Shown here: in pieces, positions 35,301 to 45,467 of the stretch | How the letters are laid out: every line of letters begins with the position of its first letter | How positions within the stretch are numbered: the stretch's first letter is position 1 | Assembly: GCA_021018995.1 (NCBI GenBank) | Contig: CM037597.1 | Span: 32,552,936 to 32,616,935 of the forward strand | Length of the DNA: 64,000 nt | Direction: 5' to 3' | DNA from: Chloranthus sessilifolius | Taxonomy: Eukaryota; Streptophyta; Magnoliopsida; Chloranthales; Chloranthaceae | Position numbers and translations under genes: made by a program | The notes under the pieces: generated by a model | Told to the model about the DNA's origin: nothing | Databases searched by the model: none | What the model saw: the letters and a program-made list of their open reading frames with translations, nothing else

Positions 35301-35860
35301 CAACAAAAAAAGAGAGGAGAGCATCACATATACAAAAAAAAAAACAACAAAAAAAGAAGCATCATATACAAAAGAAAAAAGGGGGACGCATCACATAATA
35401 GAAAACAACAAAAAAAGGGGCATCACATATACAAAAAAAACAAAAAAAAAGAAAAAAAAAAAGAGGAAGAGCATCACATATACAACAAAAAACAAAAAAA
35501 AGAAGCATCACATAATAGAAAAAAAGAAAAGAAAAGGAAAGCATCATACAAAAAAAAAAAAAACAACAAAAAGGAAGAAGGAACATAAAAAAAAAAACAA
35601 ACAACAACTCAACATTATCAAAATTCAAAGGAAAGATCAATTACCTTCAATGGGAGAGGAAATAGATCCAAAATCGGCGGAGGATAAACGTCTCTTGATC
35701 CGCACCCGCAACTCCCGGTAATAGAACTCAAGAAAAATCAAATGCCAAAACCCTATGGGGCTGTCCCGGACTTGAGAAAGAAGGAGGGAAGAAGATAGAG
35801 TTTGAAAGAAGGGGGGCCCCTTTTGTGCTCGGGCTCGGACAGTTTTAAAAACTGCCAATT
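32356..35860 (-). pseudogene. Plant mobile domain (PMD, MAIN-like) gene, eight exons, antisense in element F
   Basis: Exons with GT-AG borders can be traced: 35,645-35,860 (mostly leader), 34,532-34,717 (ATG at 34,717), 33,763-34,440, 33,521-33,683, 33,058-33,429, 32,737-32,968, 32,575-32,642 and 32,356-32,487. The third exon carries the PMD hallmarks: YLKALIERFRPETMTFH, MAKMTLMLADWSMIIG, LMLVCISLLFLLGKTL and SSLVRAV. Later exons give VILDPYVGSPF, an acidic stretch (DDSDEGDEAA), and a basic C-terminus ending at TAG 32,356. At least five internal stops and a one-base deletion near 32,590 kill it. PMD proteins occur in transposons and as host silencing factors (MAIN, MAIL1). Confidence 0.8.
35035..35580. 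repeat. A-rich minisatellite inside intron 1 of the PMD gene
   Basis: About thirteen units of 30-50 bp, each a GCATCACATATAC (or GCATCACATAATAG) core followed by a long A-run with C and G interruptions. The Lys-rich and Phe-rich ORFs over it are artefacts. On the gene's sense strand it is a long polypyrimidine stretch. Confidence 0.85.
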
Positions 35861-35867
35861 TTGGTTA

Positions 35868-35888
35868 GGCGTATATAATATATACGCC
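35868..35888. repeat. Perfect palindrome upstream of the PMD gene
   Basis: GCGTATATAATATATACGC with one more matching pair each side. A second, looser palindrome with GGTCGA/TCGACC arms follows at 35,914-35,940. Both lie just upstream of PMD exon 1. Confidence 0.85.
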
Positions 35889-35940
35889 CCTATTTTTTCG
35901 TCATTAGTAGATTGGTCGATATACTATATATACTTCGACC

Positions 35941-37895
35941 AAAATGGCGTTTTAAATCGCTCGCCATTTTTTTTGGCTTTGAGGCCCGACGGACTTCTAT
36001 GCTACGACCAAGGTCCGGCCCTCTTAGAAGCCCACGATCATCAAGCGATGGTGCACGATCTCAAAATGGCCCTTCGAGCTCTCTTCGATTGGCCCAAAGG
36101 GACCGTATACAATAAACGGATCTAGATCTCAGAAGCACCTGCTGAGTGCTCCATAAAATCATAAAATCAAAAAGGAGAAAAGGAAATGCCAGAAATGACA
36201 CTAGTCTCCCAAAAGAGCGTCAGAACGATTATTTGCCCCACTCCAAGAGTCGTGTTAAATCAATTCAATGATCGGGTTCACCAAAAGTTCTCAAACCTCG
36301 CTTACACAGGGGACACCCACACCGATCAGGTGCAAATGAACTCATCCATCACCGCCCCCGAACATACACCTAGCCCAAGATCTTCCCCATCAGAGGTCGA
36401 GACTTGATCCGGCAGGCAAACCAAGGACCTATCACCGGAATGCGTACGTCCTCAAGGTATATAAACATGGCAAGTTGATTCGCCTAAGGATACGTGCAAA
36501 AATAAAAGCAGTTTGAGCATGCTCAAAGTCTCAAACTGACATGTAAGAAGAAAGAAAAAGAGAAAAGAAAAAGGAAAAGGAAAAAGAGAGGAAATAACAG
36601 CCTTTTGTTATGAAGTAAAAATCCTGAGTAGGTTGACCCCACCTTCCAAGTTTTGGCTCTGATCATCCACCTTCTGATCTATGATTGACCAAGAGTGCAC
36701 CCGACTTCAGACCATTCGAAAAGATCTATTGTCAATTGAAATTGACCCGTTAAAAATGAAATTACAACCAACCAAACTATGTGCAAACATACAGACCGAA
36801 GGGCCCATTCCCTTTTATTTCCTTTTACACAGGCTTAAAACCTGTATAGGCACGGTGTCCATGTTGAATGTACGCACTTGCGTTTGGGTATCCGCAGGAT
36901 GGTCGTTTGTCCTCGTAAATTGTACCTTAGGGTCGAGGCTTCCATTCTCGCCTATTTGCTGCTTATCGCCCCTGATGGGTGTCTGTCTGTGCATAATTAG
37001 TAAGATGTGATTTCATTAGGGACGGAGGCTAGAATTGACCATCTCTTTCGATGGATGTTTGGTTCTAGCCCGATCCTTTTTAGCTTTGTCTCAAGTTAAG
37101 GCACTCCGGTTCATGTGAATCAGGAGCACCTCGCCACCGGAACGAGCACATCCCCAGGGAGCACCCATCCCCGGCAGAGCGCACACATTCTTAAAACGTA
37201 TCAACTGACATTTAATCCACTTAAAGAGTTGTGCAAGAATAAAGTTGCCAAAGGTCCTTGAGCTTTGCTTAGAGGCCTCAAAACAAAAGAAAATTTAGAA
37301 AAAGGAAACACAAAAATTTTTACTTTGAAAATGGGCATGCATTCCTAAGAAGTGTTGCAACGTCAATATTCGCTCCACTCGGGTAAATCATCCTAAAGCA
37401 ACCTCGAGGTCAATGGGTTCACCCAAAGACTCCGAGCCTTACCTAGGTAAGGGCACCCATGGCCAATCCAATGAAACAGTCAATATCCCATAGGATTGGA
37501 CACAAGTTTGTAGGCCTTCGCTTTGTGTGCTTCGCATCGATTCTGAAGCATAGATTGATCACCCCGTTTCATGGAGCTGTCTGGTTTAGATTAATACTCA
37601 ACATCACAAATCTATAATTTCCCTCAGAAAGTGGACGATATCCCGGCTAGCGAGCTTACACTTTTTGTGATCATTACAGTTATGCCCAGTAATGTCGTAA
37701 TGCGCTTGGGGACTGTTAACTTTGAGGTACGAACGATATCCCAAAATGAGAGGGCTTACGTATACTCACCATCACCATGAATGTTTGAGAATTGAGTTGA
37801 ACCAGGCGGACCCATCAAACGTGCCTTGGACCTCCTCGGATGTCTCTTGTCTTTGGCATCCGATCATTAGTGATTAAATACCAAAGAGGGGCATC
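35941..37895 (+). other. 3' internal region of element F with polypurine tract
   Basis: No pol domain is recognisable. A 16-bp perfect palindrome TTTGAGCATGCTCAAA lies at 36,512-36,527. The right end, CCAAAGAGGGGCATC (about 37,881-37,895), looks like a polypurine tract directly before LTR F, so this is the untranslated tail of a retrotransposon whose gag-pol half is missing. Confidence 0.55.
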
Positions 37896-38282
37896 TATAG
37901 ACACCCAAATTCGGCCCAAGGCCCGATCAGTCTATACTCCGAGATAAATGCACCCTTGTGCTTCCGATGGCACCCCTGAACCCTCAAAAATCTATCAAGA
38001 CCTTTAGGAATCTCCTAAAACCTATTAGAACCATTCCCCCAGCCCTTAGAGATCACCCCTAAACCCCAAGATCCCTTCCCAGACTCAACTTAAACCCTTC
38101 TGAGTATTTGATGGGAGGAGAGCTTCAAATTTTTATATAGACCACTACTGAGTATGAGGCATATACCATTGGAGAGAGGACTTCTCCAGCTTTCCAGCAA
38201 GCCAAAGATCATCCAATTTGGAGTTGTGGTTCCAAAGTTATGGCCGTTTGAAGTTTCACATAAAATGACAACTTTTGCTCAA

Positions 38283-38496
38283 GCGTATGTATTACATACG
38301 TCCAGCCAATTTGGCCCCAGATTGGTCAGGCGTATGTATTATATACACCTGGAATTTTTAGGCCAAATTTGGTCGGGCGTATATAATACATACGCCCAGC
38401 ATAGGTGGCCACACCGCTGGCACCCATCTTCTCAGATTCCCCCTGGTTTTCTTGAATTTCACTGTGCATAAACTGGGCGTATGTAATATATATACT
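38283..38496. repeat. Four palindromes in U3 of LTR F
   Basis: GCGTATGTATTACATACG at 38,283-38,301, then copies at 38,327-38,352, 38,375-38,397 (GCGTATATAATACATACGC) and 38,474-38,496. Same spacing and place as the palindromes of LTR C, but a different sequence. Confidence 0.9.
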
Positions 38497-38776
38497 TGTG
38501 ACTTACGATATCTGATCGTCATAAATGCTCGAATTTCCTCCATCTGGTTTGACCCTTTGACCATCCCCTTGGTTAAGGTGGGTGTCTTGAGGTTGGTTGC
38601 ACCCCCTTTGAGCTTATTGGCAACCCTTAAGTCACCCATGGTCTCACCCCATCATCCGCCATTGAAACCAATTTCCTAAACCTCTAGGACCCTAAAAACC
38701 TAGAAAACCTTAGATGGAGTATTACCTAATTGCTAAACCAATTAGCTCTTAAGTGATCCTCTAACCTACCTCTTCT

Positions 38777-38786
38777 CTATAAATAG
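38777..38786 (+). promoter_or_regulatory. TATA box of LTR F
   Basis: CTATAAATAG, about 280 bp downstream of the last palindrome. Confidence 0.7.
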
Positions 38787-39520
38787 AGAGCCCCCCTCTT
38801 CCCAAAAGGGTTGGAAAAAATCAAGGTTGAAAAGATTAGGGTGAAAGCTTGAGTTAGGAGAGAGAGAGCCCTAGTGAGAGAAAGTTTTTTTTCTTATTCC
38901 TTCAACCAGTATTCTAGCATGCATAGATCATCCTTTTCAACCCTTTTCAACCATTAGATCACCCCTTTTAGTTAAGGCTTAGTCCCTAGCTTCATCCTAC
39001 ACTTCCTAGCTACGGAATCCTAGCATTAGAACCTATTCTTCTACCGTTTAAGCCATTCAAAGCCATCGGAGGCACGCCGAAGCGAAGGTCTTCCACGGTG
39101 TAACAAGGGCCCGTGAGCTCCGGCTCACCCCTCTCTTCCTCTACCTTCTTGGTGTTTCCTCCGTCCAAGGATTCAAGCCGTTACGCCGCCGAAATTTTGG
39201 TTTGGCTCAAAGCTTGATAGGACCGTATTGCCTACTGGCAAGGGGATGCTCCGCCCATTTATTTTTATTTTTGGCCATAGATAGAGACCGCTATATGCGG
39301 GTTGATCAGGTGCCTAAACGCTTCTCGATCAATAACCGAAGCCCCTACCCTAGAGCCTTTGGCAAAGACCGGTAAATCAGAGTCATATTTAGCATTTCGG
39401 TACTCAAAATATTGATTTAAAGGTTTCCTGAGTCACCAAAAGCTCTGGGTGGTGACTCTACATTTTATTCCATCGCGAGTGCATCGCCACGACGGGTCTG
39501 AGAGGATCCATGCTCGCACA

Positions 39521-40783
39521 CTTTTGATGGAGAGGACTGAAGAAAGATGTTGTGGATTATGTTTCTCGATGTTTGATTTGCCAGCAAGTAAAAGTAGACC
39601 ATCAAAATCTAATAAGTTTTTTCCAACCTTTACCAGTACCTGAGTGGAAATGGGAAGCCATTTCAATGGATTTTATATTGGGGTTGCCGAGTACCTTGAG
39701 GAAGAACAATGTCGTCTGGGTCATTGTAGATAGGCTGACGAAGTTTGCACACTTTCTGCCATACCGTACTATGTATACAGCCAACAAGCTCATAGAGCTG
39801 AACATGAAAGAAATAGTTTGGTTACATGGCATACCAATTAGCATTCTGTGTGATCGGGATCCGCTTTATACGTCATAATTCTAGCGACGATTTCAAGAAG
39901 GCATGGGATCTAAACTGGAGTTCAACTTGGCGTTTCATCCTCAGACAGATGGGTAGACTGAGAGAGTGAACCAGATCATTGAGGATATGTTGCGTGCATG
40001 CATGTTGGACTTTCATGGTTCATGGGATCAGCATTTGCCTCTGATTGAGTTCGCTTATAACAATAGTTATCAGTCCAGTATTGGGATGGCGCCTTATGAA
40101 GCCTTGTATGGATGACGATGTAGATCTCCTTTGAATTGGGAAGAAGTCAGTGAAAAGCTTATTTTGGGACCTAATATCATGGACAGTGCAACCGGGATAG
40201 TTCGATTGATCTGCGAGAGATTACGAGTAGCTCAAAGTCGCCAAAAGAGTTATGCCGATCTTCATCAGACGCACGTTGAGTTTCAAGTATACTTAAATGC
40301 GTTCAAGAGATTTGAGTTTCCCTAGTTAAATCGATTAGCTATGGAATTAACACTCAGTTTCAGGTGGGAGACAAGGTGCTCGTGAAAATCTCGCCGACTA
40401 AGGGCGTGATGCGCTTTGGAAAATGTGGAAAACTGAGCCCACATTATATTGGACCATTTGATGTACTTGGACGGGTTGGCGAAGTCGCGTATAGGATTGC
40501 TTTGCCACCGCAGCTGTCCAGTATGCATAACGTCTTCCATGTTTCCATGCTACGTTGGTACGTGCGAGACCCAACTCATGTGTTGGACTTCCAACCGATT
40601 GAGCTGTAAGAGGATCTGACTATGATTGAGGAACCGGTAGAGATTTTGGATCGTAAGGACCAAGTTTTATAGACCAAGTTGATTCCACTTGTGCTCGTGA
40701 AGTGGCATAATCATTCAATTTCGGAAGCTACTTGGGAATGCGAAGTCGAGATCCCTGAGCAGTACCTGCACTTGTTTACCTGA
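39521..40783 (+). pseudogene. Element D: chromoviral integrase and chromodomain
   Basis: The fragment opens at GLKKDVVDYVSRCLICQQVK (zinc-binding end) and continues through MDFILGLP (first Asp), VIVDRLTKFAHFLPY, ILCDRDPLYTS (second Asp) and AYNNSYQSSIGMAPYEALYG (Glu). KLSPHYIGPFDVL, then VFHVSMLRWYVRDP follow. The chromodomain is EEPVEILDRKDQVL, a stop, LVKWHNHSISEATWE. It ends at TGA 40,781. RT and gag are missing because LTR F adjoins it. Stops at 39,954 and 40,113 look like CAG and CGA codons changed by C-to-T. A 77-nt insert interrupts it at 40,287. Confidence 0.9.
40287..40363 (+). other. 77-nt intron-like insert in element D pol
   Basis: Between EFQ and VGDKVLVKI, adjacent residues in related polyproteins, lies a 77-nt block starting GTATACTT and ending CAGTTTCAG. 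Its removal restores the frame. The edges also form a short direct repeat, GTTTCARGT, so an insertion with target duplication is the alternative. Confidence 0.6.
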
Positions 40784-41003
40784 TGAGGAAGGTAAATTCA
40801 TGATTTTCGTTTATAATTCATTATCGTGACTATATGCTTATCAAATGTAAGCAAGCATGTTTTGACTATTATAATCTGCTTGTACGGGTGCCATACAGTA
40901 GGTCCTCATTCTCGAAATGTGGTACAGTAGGTCCTCATTCTCGAAATGCGGTGAACTGCATTAAAGAAGTAATAATTTTACGAATTAGCCTTACTGTCAT
41001 GCT

Positions 41004-41340
41004 TAATCGATCAATTTAGACTTTGATCGATCAATGTATAGGCTTGATCGATGAATGGTAGTTGGAACCTTGTATCCAAATTTGTAGATTGATCGATCAA
41101 AAGTGAACATTGATCGATCAATTCTGTGGATTGATCGATCAATAGAAGTGCATTGATCGATCAAGGATGTCGAGCTAAGACACTTTGACTTAAGTATTGA
41201 TCGATCAAATTTTGATATTGATCGATCAAATTTATGTTTTGATCGATCAACATAAGGGCATTGATAGATCAAAGGTATCGGGCTAGGGCATTTTCACTTA
41301 AGATTGATCGATCAATTTGCGCATTTATCGATCAACCCTA
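41004..41340. repeat. Internal TTGATCGATCAA array of element D
   Basis: About thirteen copies of the palindrome TTGATCGATCAA (some with one change) at irregular spacings, mostly about 20-50 bp, in the untranslated part between pol and the extra ORF. The same word fills U3 of LTR D. Confidence 0.9.
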
Positions 41341-41599
41341 TCATTTAAGTAGTGAATGGGTTTTATTTTTCTCATTCACGCGATTGAAAAACCTTGATTG
41401 TTGAAAAAGGTTTTTGACTCCCATGGGTTCAAGCTGCCTTCCTACGAATTGCCCGCTACTGGAGCTTTTCCACGCGCGTATTTAGCTTGGATTTGCTCAC
41501 CTCGATCGATAAACCCTAACCTTTTCCTTAGTTTGGTCTTTTTATAGTCTTTTGAGCCTTTTATACCATAGGACCACGAACGAAAAATTCGTTGCATAA

Positions 41600-43075
41600 A
41601 ATCCCCACTTCCTGGGTTTGTGCCTCCGTGCCGCCTACCGAACCAGTCGCACCAACCTTTGTGCCACCTTGGCACCTATTGAGAACGTGGTGCCCCCTAT
41701 TTTGACTCTCCAACCACCCCAAACCCAACGCGAAGTCCCAAACCAGTGGTGGGCTTCCAAATCCTTCCTACCCGAGTATGTTTTCGCCTCTACGCTTTTC
41801 GAGGATCGGCCTGAGATGACTTGGGCCATCGATTACATTAAAAAGCTAGGGTTGAAACCCTTATTGGAGCTATTTCACAATTATTATTGTCCTCGAATCG
41901 TGCTGCTTTTCTTTCAAAACCTTTGTAGGGGCAACAGTCATCACCAACTAGTCACCTCAATTGACGGCCTCGAATACAAGTTTAACCAGTTTCATGTCGC
42001 GGCTGCCCTATAGTGCACTTCGGTGTATATCGAAACCTGTGGCCTAGCACCACCATACATCAAGGACGTCGTGTTTCATGACGTGGTCACGAAAATGGCC
42101 CAACAACATGGATTAGGGCAATCCATAACCTGAGCCCAACTCCTTGATCGGTTGTGGATGCTTGATACATTTATCAAGTGTGCCCTCAACTCATTTTTAC
42201 ACAAGTCCGCGAGGAGCGACATCGCGCAACAAGCCCTATTTACGACTTTCAAGGACCGTTGGTTCTCAGTTGCTGATTTGGTTCTTGATGGCATGATCAA
42301 CGTCAAGGAAATGATGTCTGAGAAGACCAAGGCTGCTTCCAAGAAGCAGATGCCTTATGCTTGCCTAATCACTAAAATGGTTGAGCAGTATGTTACCTTG
42401 AGAGAGGCGTATAGCTTGGATCCTGGTGAGCCTCGATTAACCAACAATACGAAAGTGTTCAAACTCAAGGATTGGATGAAGAGTTACAGCTTATTGGTCA
42501 AGTGATTACCTGAGGTGGAGGACGTTCCTCCAGTTTAGGAGGGTGCAGAGCTGGCACAGCCTGCTGGTGAGGAGGGCGCCGCACCGGCCGTAGGAGTTCC
42601 TGGAAATGGGGAGGCACAGCCTGACAAGCCACCTCAGCCCGAGGTGCCTACCCGCCCTGCCCCTACTACGTCGCGTCGACCTGCCTGTGCCACTACATCA
42701 CGACTTGTCGACACCTCCACTCTTACACTTGAAGCCCTCGTCGCAATTATGAACGAGAACAACAAGCGACTTCACGAACGATTGGACAGGATGGAAGAGT
42801 TCCAGCGCCAGGTACATCGGCGGCTGGAGTATCATGAGGGGATGCTTGACCTAGTAATGCAACATTCGTATGCTACCACATCCACTCCGATGCTAGCTCA
42901 TGCCCGTCAGCATCCTGTCGACCCACGCGACTACAGTGCTGAGCCACCTCGACCCAACAGACCCACACCTGACGAGGCCAGACCTTCTAACGCCCCGGTA
43001 GGTACTTACTATGCTATTACGTGTTGTCTTTTAATACTTATATTTGTATATTTAATTATTTTGCTTTCCATATAA
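41600..43075 (+). pseudogene. Element D: extra ORF after pol, putative plant transposon protein-like
   Basis: One frame runs from about 41,600 to 43,075, interrupted by four stops (42,011, 42,128, 42,503, 42,536). The N-terminal half (WAIDYIKKLGLKPLLELF, YYCPRIVLLFFQNL, IDGLEYKFNQFHVAAAL) and the middle (IAQQALFTTFKDRWFSVADLV, SEKTKAASKKQMPYACLI) resemble the family called putative plant transposon protein. A Pro/Ala-rich part and a coiled coil (NENNKRLHERLDRMEEF) end it. It lies in sense between pol and the 3' LTR. Its function is unknown. Confidence 0.55.
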
Positions 43076-43210
43076 ATTCTATTCTACATGCCTAATTATT
43101 TCTGCATGATATCGTCGCCTATTTATTTCTGCTTTGCTATGCCTGTTGGCCTTCGGGAACATCATTAATCTGACACAACCTCCTTAACATTTTTTTGGAC
43201 CAAAATTCCT

Positions 43211-43219
43211 AAGGGAGGG
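43211..43219 (+). other. Polypurine tract of element D
   Basis: AAGGGAGGG a few bases before the LTR start at 43,224; second-strand priming site. Confidence 0.75.
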
Positions 43220-43929
43220 ATATTGTAATGACCCAAAAAATTCTGAACAAGAACCCGACTGCTTCGATATGCATGCCTGGCACGGAAATTGAGACCAATT
43301 AAAATTTTAAATTAATATTATTACCAATAATATTAATCCACAATTAGGTGAGGTCATGTGTGACTTCGTACGTAAATCCAAGTTGCGTAAGATGGTTGAT
43401 GAGGCGTGGTACACTGGGGAACTAATTGTATGCCTAACACCGTAATGTAAATTTAGCAAATTAGAAATATCAAGGATATTGCTTTGGTTAGCTTATAAGA
43501 GAAGGATGAAGGTTGAAATGATTACTTTTCGTCTTCATCTTGCTTTTCCTAAAAATTGTAGCTAGGTTATTGTTTTAGGTGGTTGATTTGAGAAACCATA
43601 GTTGGGAGAGACCTAGGGTTGAGATTGATTGAGTTAGGAGTGCGGGATCGACGTCAGTATGTCGTGTTTGTCATGTGAGGACGTGTGCCATCTCCGTGTA
43701 TCAAAGTGGAGCCACGTGTTTGCTGTTCCCAATCATGACGGCGATGAATTCTTGATTCCATATTTGAAACCCTCTTCGGATCGCTTTGCCGAGATCCCGA
43801 AAGGGACTTTAAATAGGTAAGTTTTTAGATTAAAATTATGGAGGTTAAGACCTCATAAATATGTAAATGATGTGTATGAGTGTGGGTTTGAGATCATTAA
43901 TGGATTAAAGGTCAAAATAGGTCAAAAAT

Positions 43930-44535
43930 ATTGATCGCCATTAATGATAAAAAACTGTCATTATTGATCGATCAAGGTAGTTAATTGAATGATCAAGACT
44001 GGGATTGATCTATCACTAGAGAATTGATCGATCAATTCGTATAAAGAGTTAATGAGGATAGTAGAGTGCTTTTCTGGTAGTTCAATGCCCAATGGGCATT
44101 GATCGATCAAATTGGTGTTTGATCGATCAATTCTAGTGGTTGATCGATCAAATTTAGCATTGATCGATCAATATGGGAAATTGATCGATTACAGCGAAGT
44201 GATCGATCAAAAGGCCAGAATGATCGATCAATGTGAACATTGATCGATCAATGAGGAAGATTGATTGATCAATTAGACATTGATCGATCAAATTTTATAA
44301 CTGAATTATGCAAACAGGAGGTGGGAAATTTGAGTTTGACAGGATTGATCGATCAATGAAGAGATTGATTGATCAATGAGGTGGATTGATCGATCAAACA
44401 GGGATGTTGATCGATCAATTTCCCTCAATTACCTATGAGTTAAAGGTAGGCATTGATCGATCAAGGAAGGTAATTGATCGATCAATTTCGATGATTGATC
44501 GATGAAGCAAGGACATTGATCGATCAATCACCCCT
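43930..44535. repeat. TTGATCGATCAA array in U3 of LTR D
   Basis: More than twenty copies, exact or with one change, spaced about 18-60 bp, on both sides of a palindrome-free gap at 44,300-44,340. Linkers differ from copy to copy, so this is not a simple tandem repeat. Confidence 0.95.
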
Positions 44536-45248
44536 GTTTTCTGCTATTTTAGTTTTGTGAATAACACGCTATTAGACGATGTGCCAGTTAACATCCCGAC
44601 ATGTCTGACACTTAGTATGCTATATATATGGTCTAGGATCAGATCGTGACGCTTTAAATAGCTTTGGATTTGCTTAGAAAAGTCTGATCTGAGGTAGGAG
44701 AAATTTAACTTAAAAATGCATCTGAATATGATTTCATGATTCCTTCACATTTGTACCCTGATTTCTATTTTGAAAAACATGTTTGCATAAACCATAAGTA
44801 TCTGCTCTAATTTATGTATTTTGTTATCTGCTCTGATTTCTATACCCTGCCATCTATTCTGATTTAAGGTTTACCGGTTGAACTCCGCTGACGTGGCAGG
44901 ATATCCCCGACCGACACAGCGGAATATCCGTACATCTACTTGAAAAGTTCTCCTGGCACGATTGCACACTGTAGATGAGGCATCGTTGCACTATCTGAAA
45001 TTGTTCACTGAACGACGATGGAAGGGGTTCCCATCAGCCCAAATCTGGTTACCACGTGCTATATATTATGGGAGTTACTTAAGTTAGAGAAATATGCATG
45101 ATTTAAGTCACCAATTATAATATGCATGACATCTAGTAAACTCTGAAATTAATATTCTGCATCTATTCTTTTCTCTAAAACTCATTACTTGCCATCTGAT
45201 TTATCCTGTCGGCATATTCTGATCTAATCATCTGTTCTGAAATACTAT

Positions 45249-45467
45249 TTGCAAATCATGTCTTACATTTTCAATACAAATTTAACTAAAATTTTTCTAC
45301 TGAGCTTAGATGTAGCTCACCCTGTTCTCTATAAATTAATAGGTTCTAAGGCTAGGGCTCCCGACACAGAGAGCGATCCTGATTACCAGCCCGATCCAGA
45401 GGCTAAGGCTGAGGAGGAGGATGCCGATACCCCAGCTGACGAGTTCTACTACCTGTTTGGGTATTAG
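45249..45467 (+). other. Short acidic ORF in the 3' part of LTR D
   Basis: A reading frame ends with SDPDYQPDPEA, an EEED run and ADEFYYLFGY. LTR B carries at the matching place (minus strand, about 10,985-11,080) EPDPDYVPEEEPEV and LEEYFLA. Whether it is translated is unknown. The open frame around it in LTR D is 72 codons; only the C-terminal half aligns. Confidence 0.4.

Larger units (their letters stand above)
37896..39520 (+). mobile_element. 3' LTR of element F (Tat-like)
   Basis: It starts TATAGACACCCAAATTCGG (TGTAGACACC in the sister LTR, terminal base changed), follows a polypurine tract and ends ATGCTCGCACA at 39,520, about 1.6 kb. It is collinear with the LTRs at 2528-4093 and 21,511-23,119 (CTATAAATAG, GTTACGCCGCCGAAA, CGATCAATAACCGAAGCCCC, AAAGCTCTGGGTGGTGACTC), but its U3 palindromes are a different word. 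Immediately right is chromoviral integrase sequence. The 5' LTR is absent from the window. Confidence 0.8.

Noticed and set aside
34984..35640. Lys-rich and Phe-rich ORFs on both strands
   Set aside because: Products of the A-rich repeat in PMD intron 1.
41004..44535. CRISPR-like arrays of a short repeat with variable spacers
   Set aside because: The repeat is a 12-bp perfect palindrome, spacers vary from about 6 to 60 bp, it lies in a plant LTR retrotransposon, and there are no cas genes.
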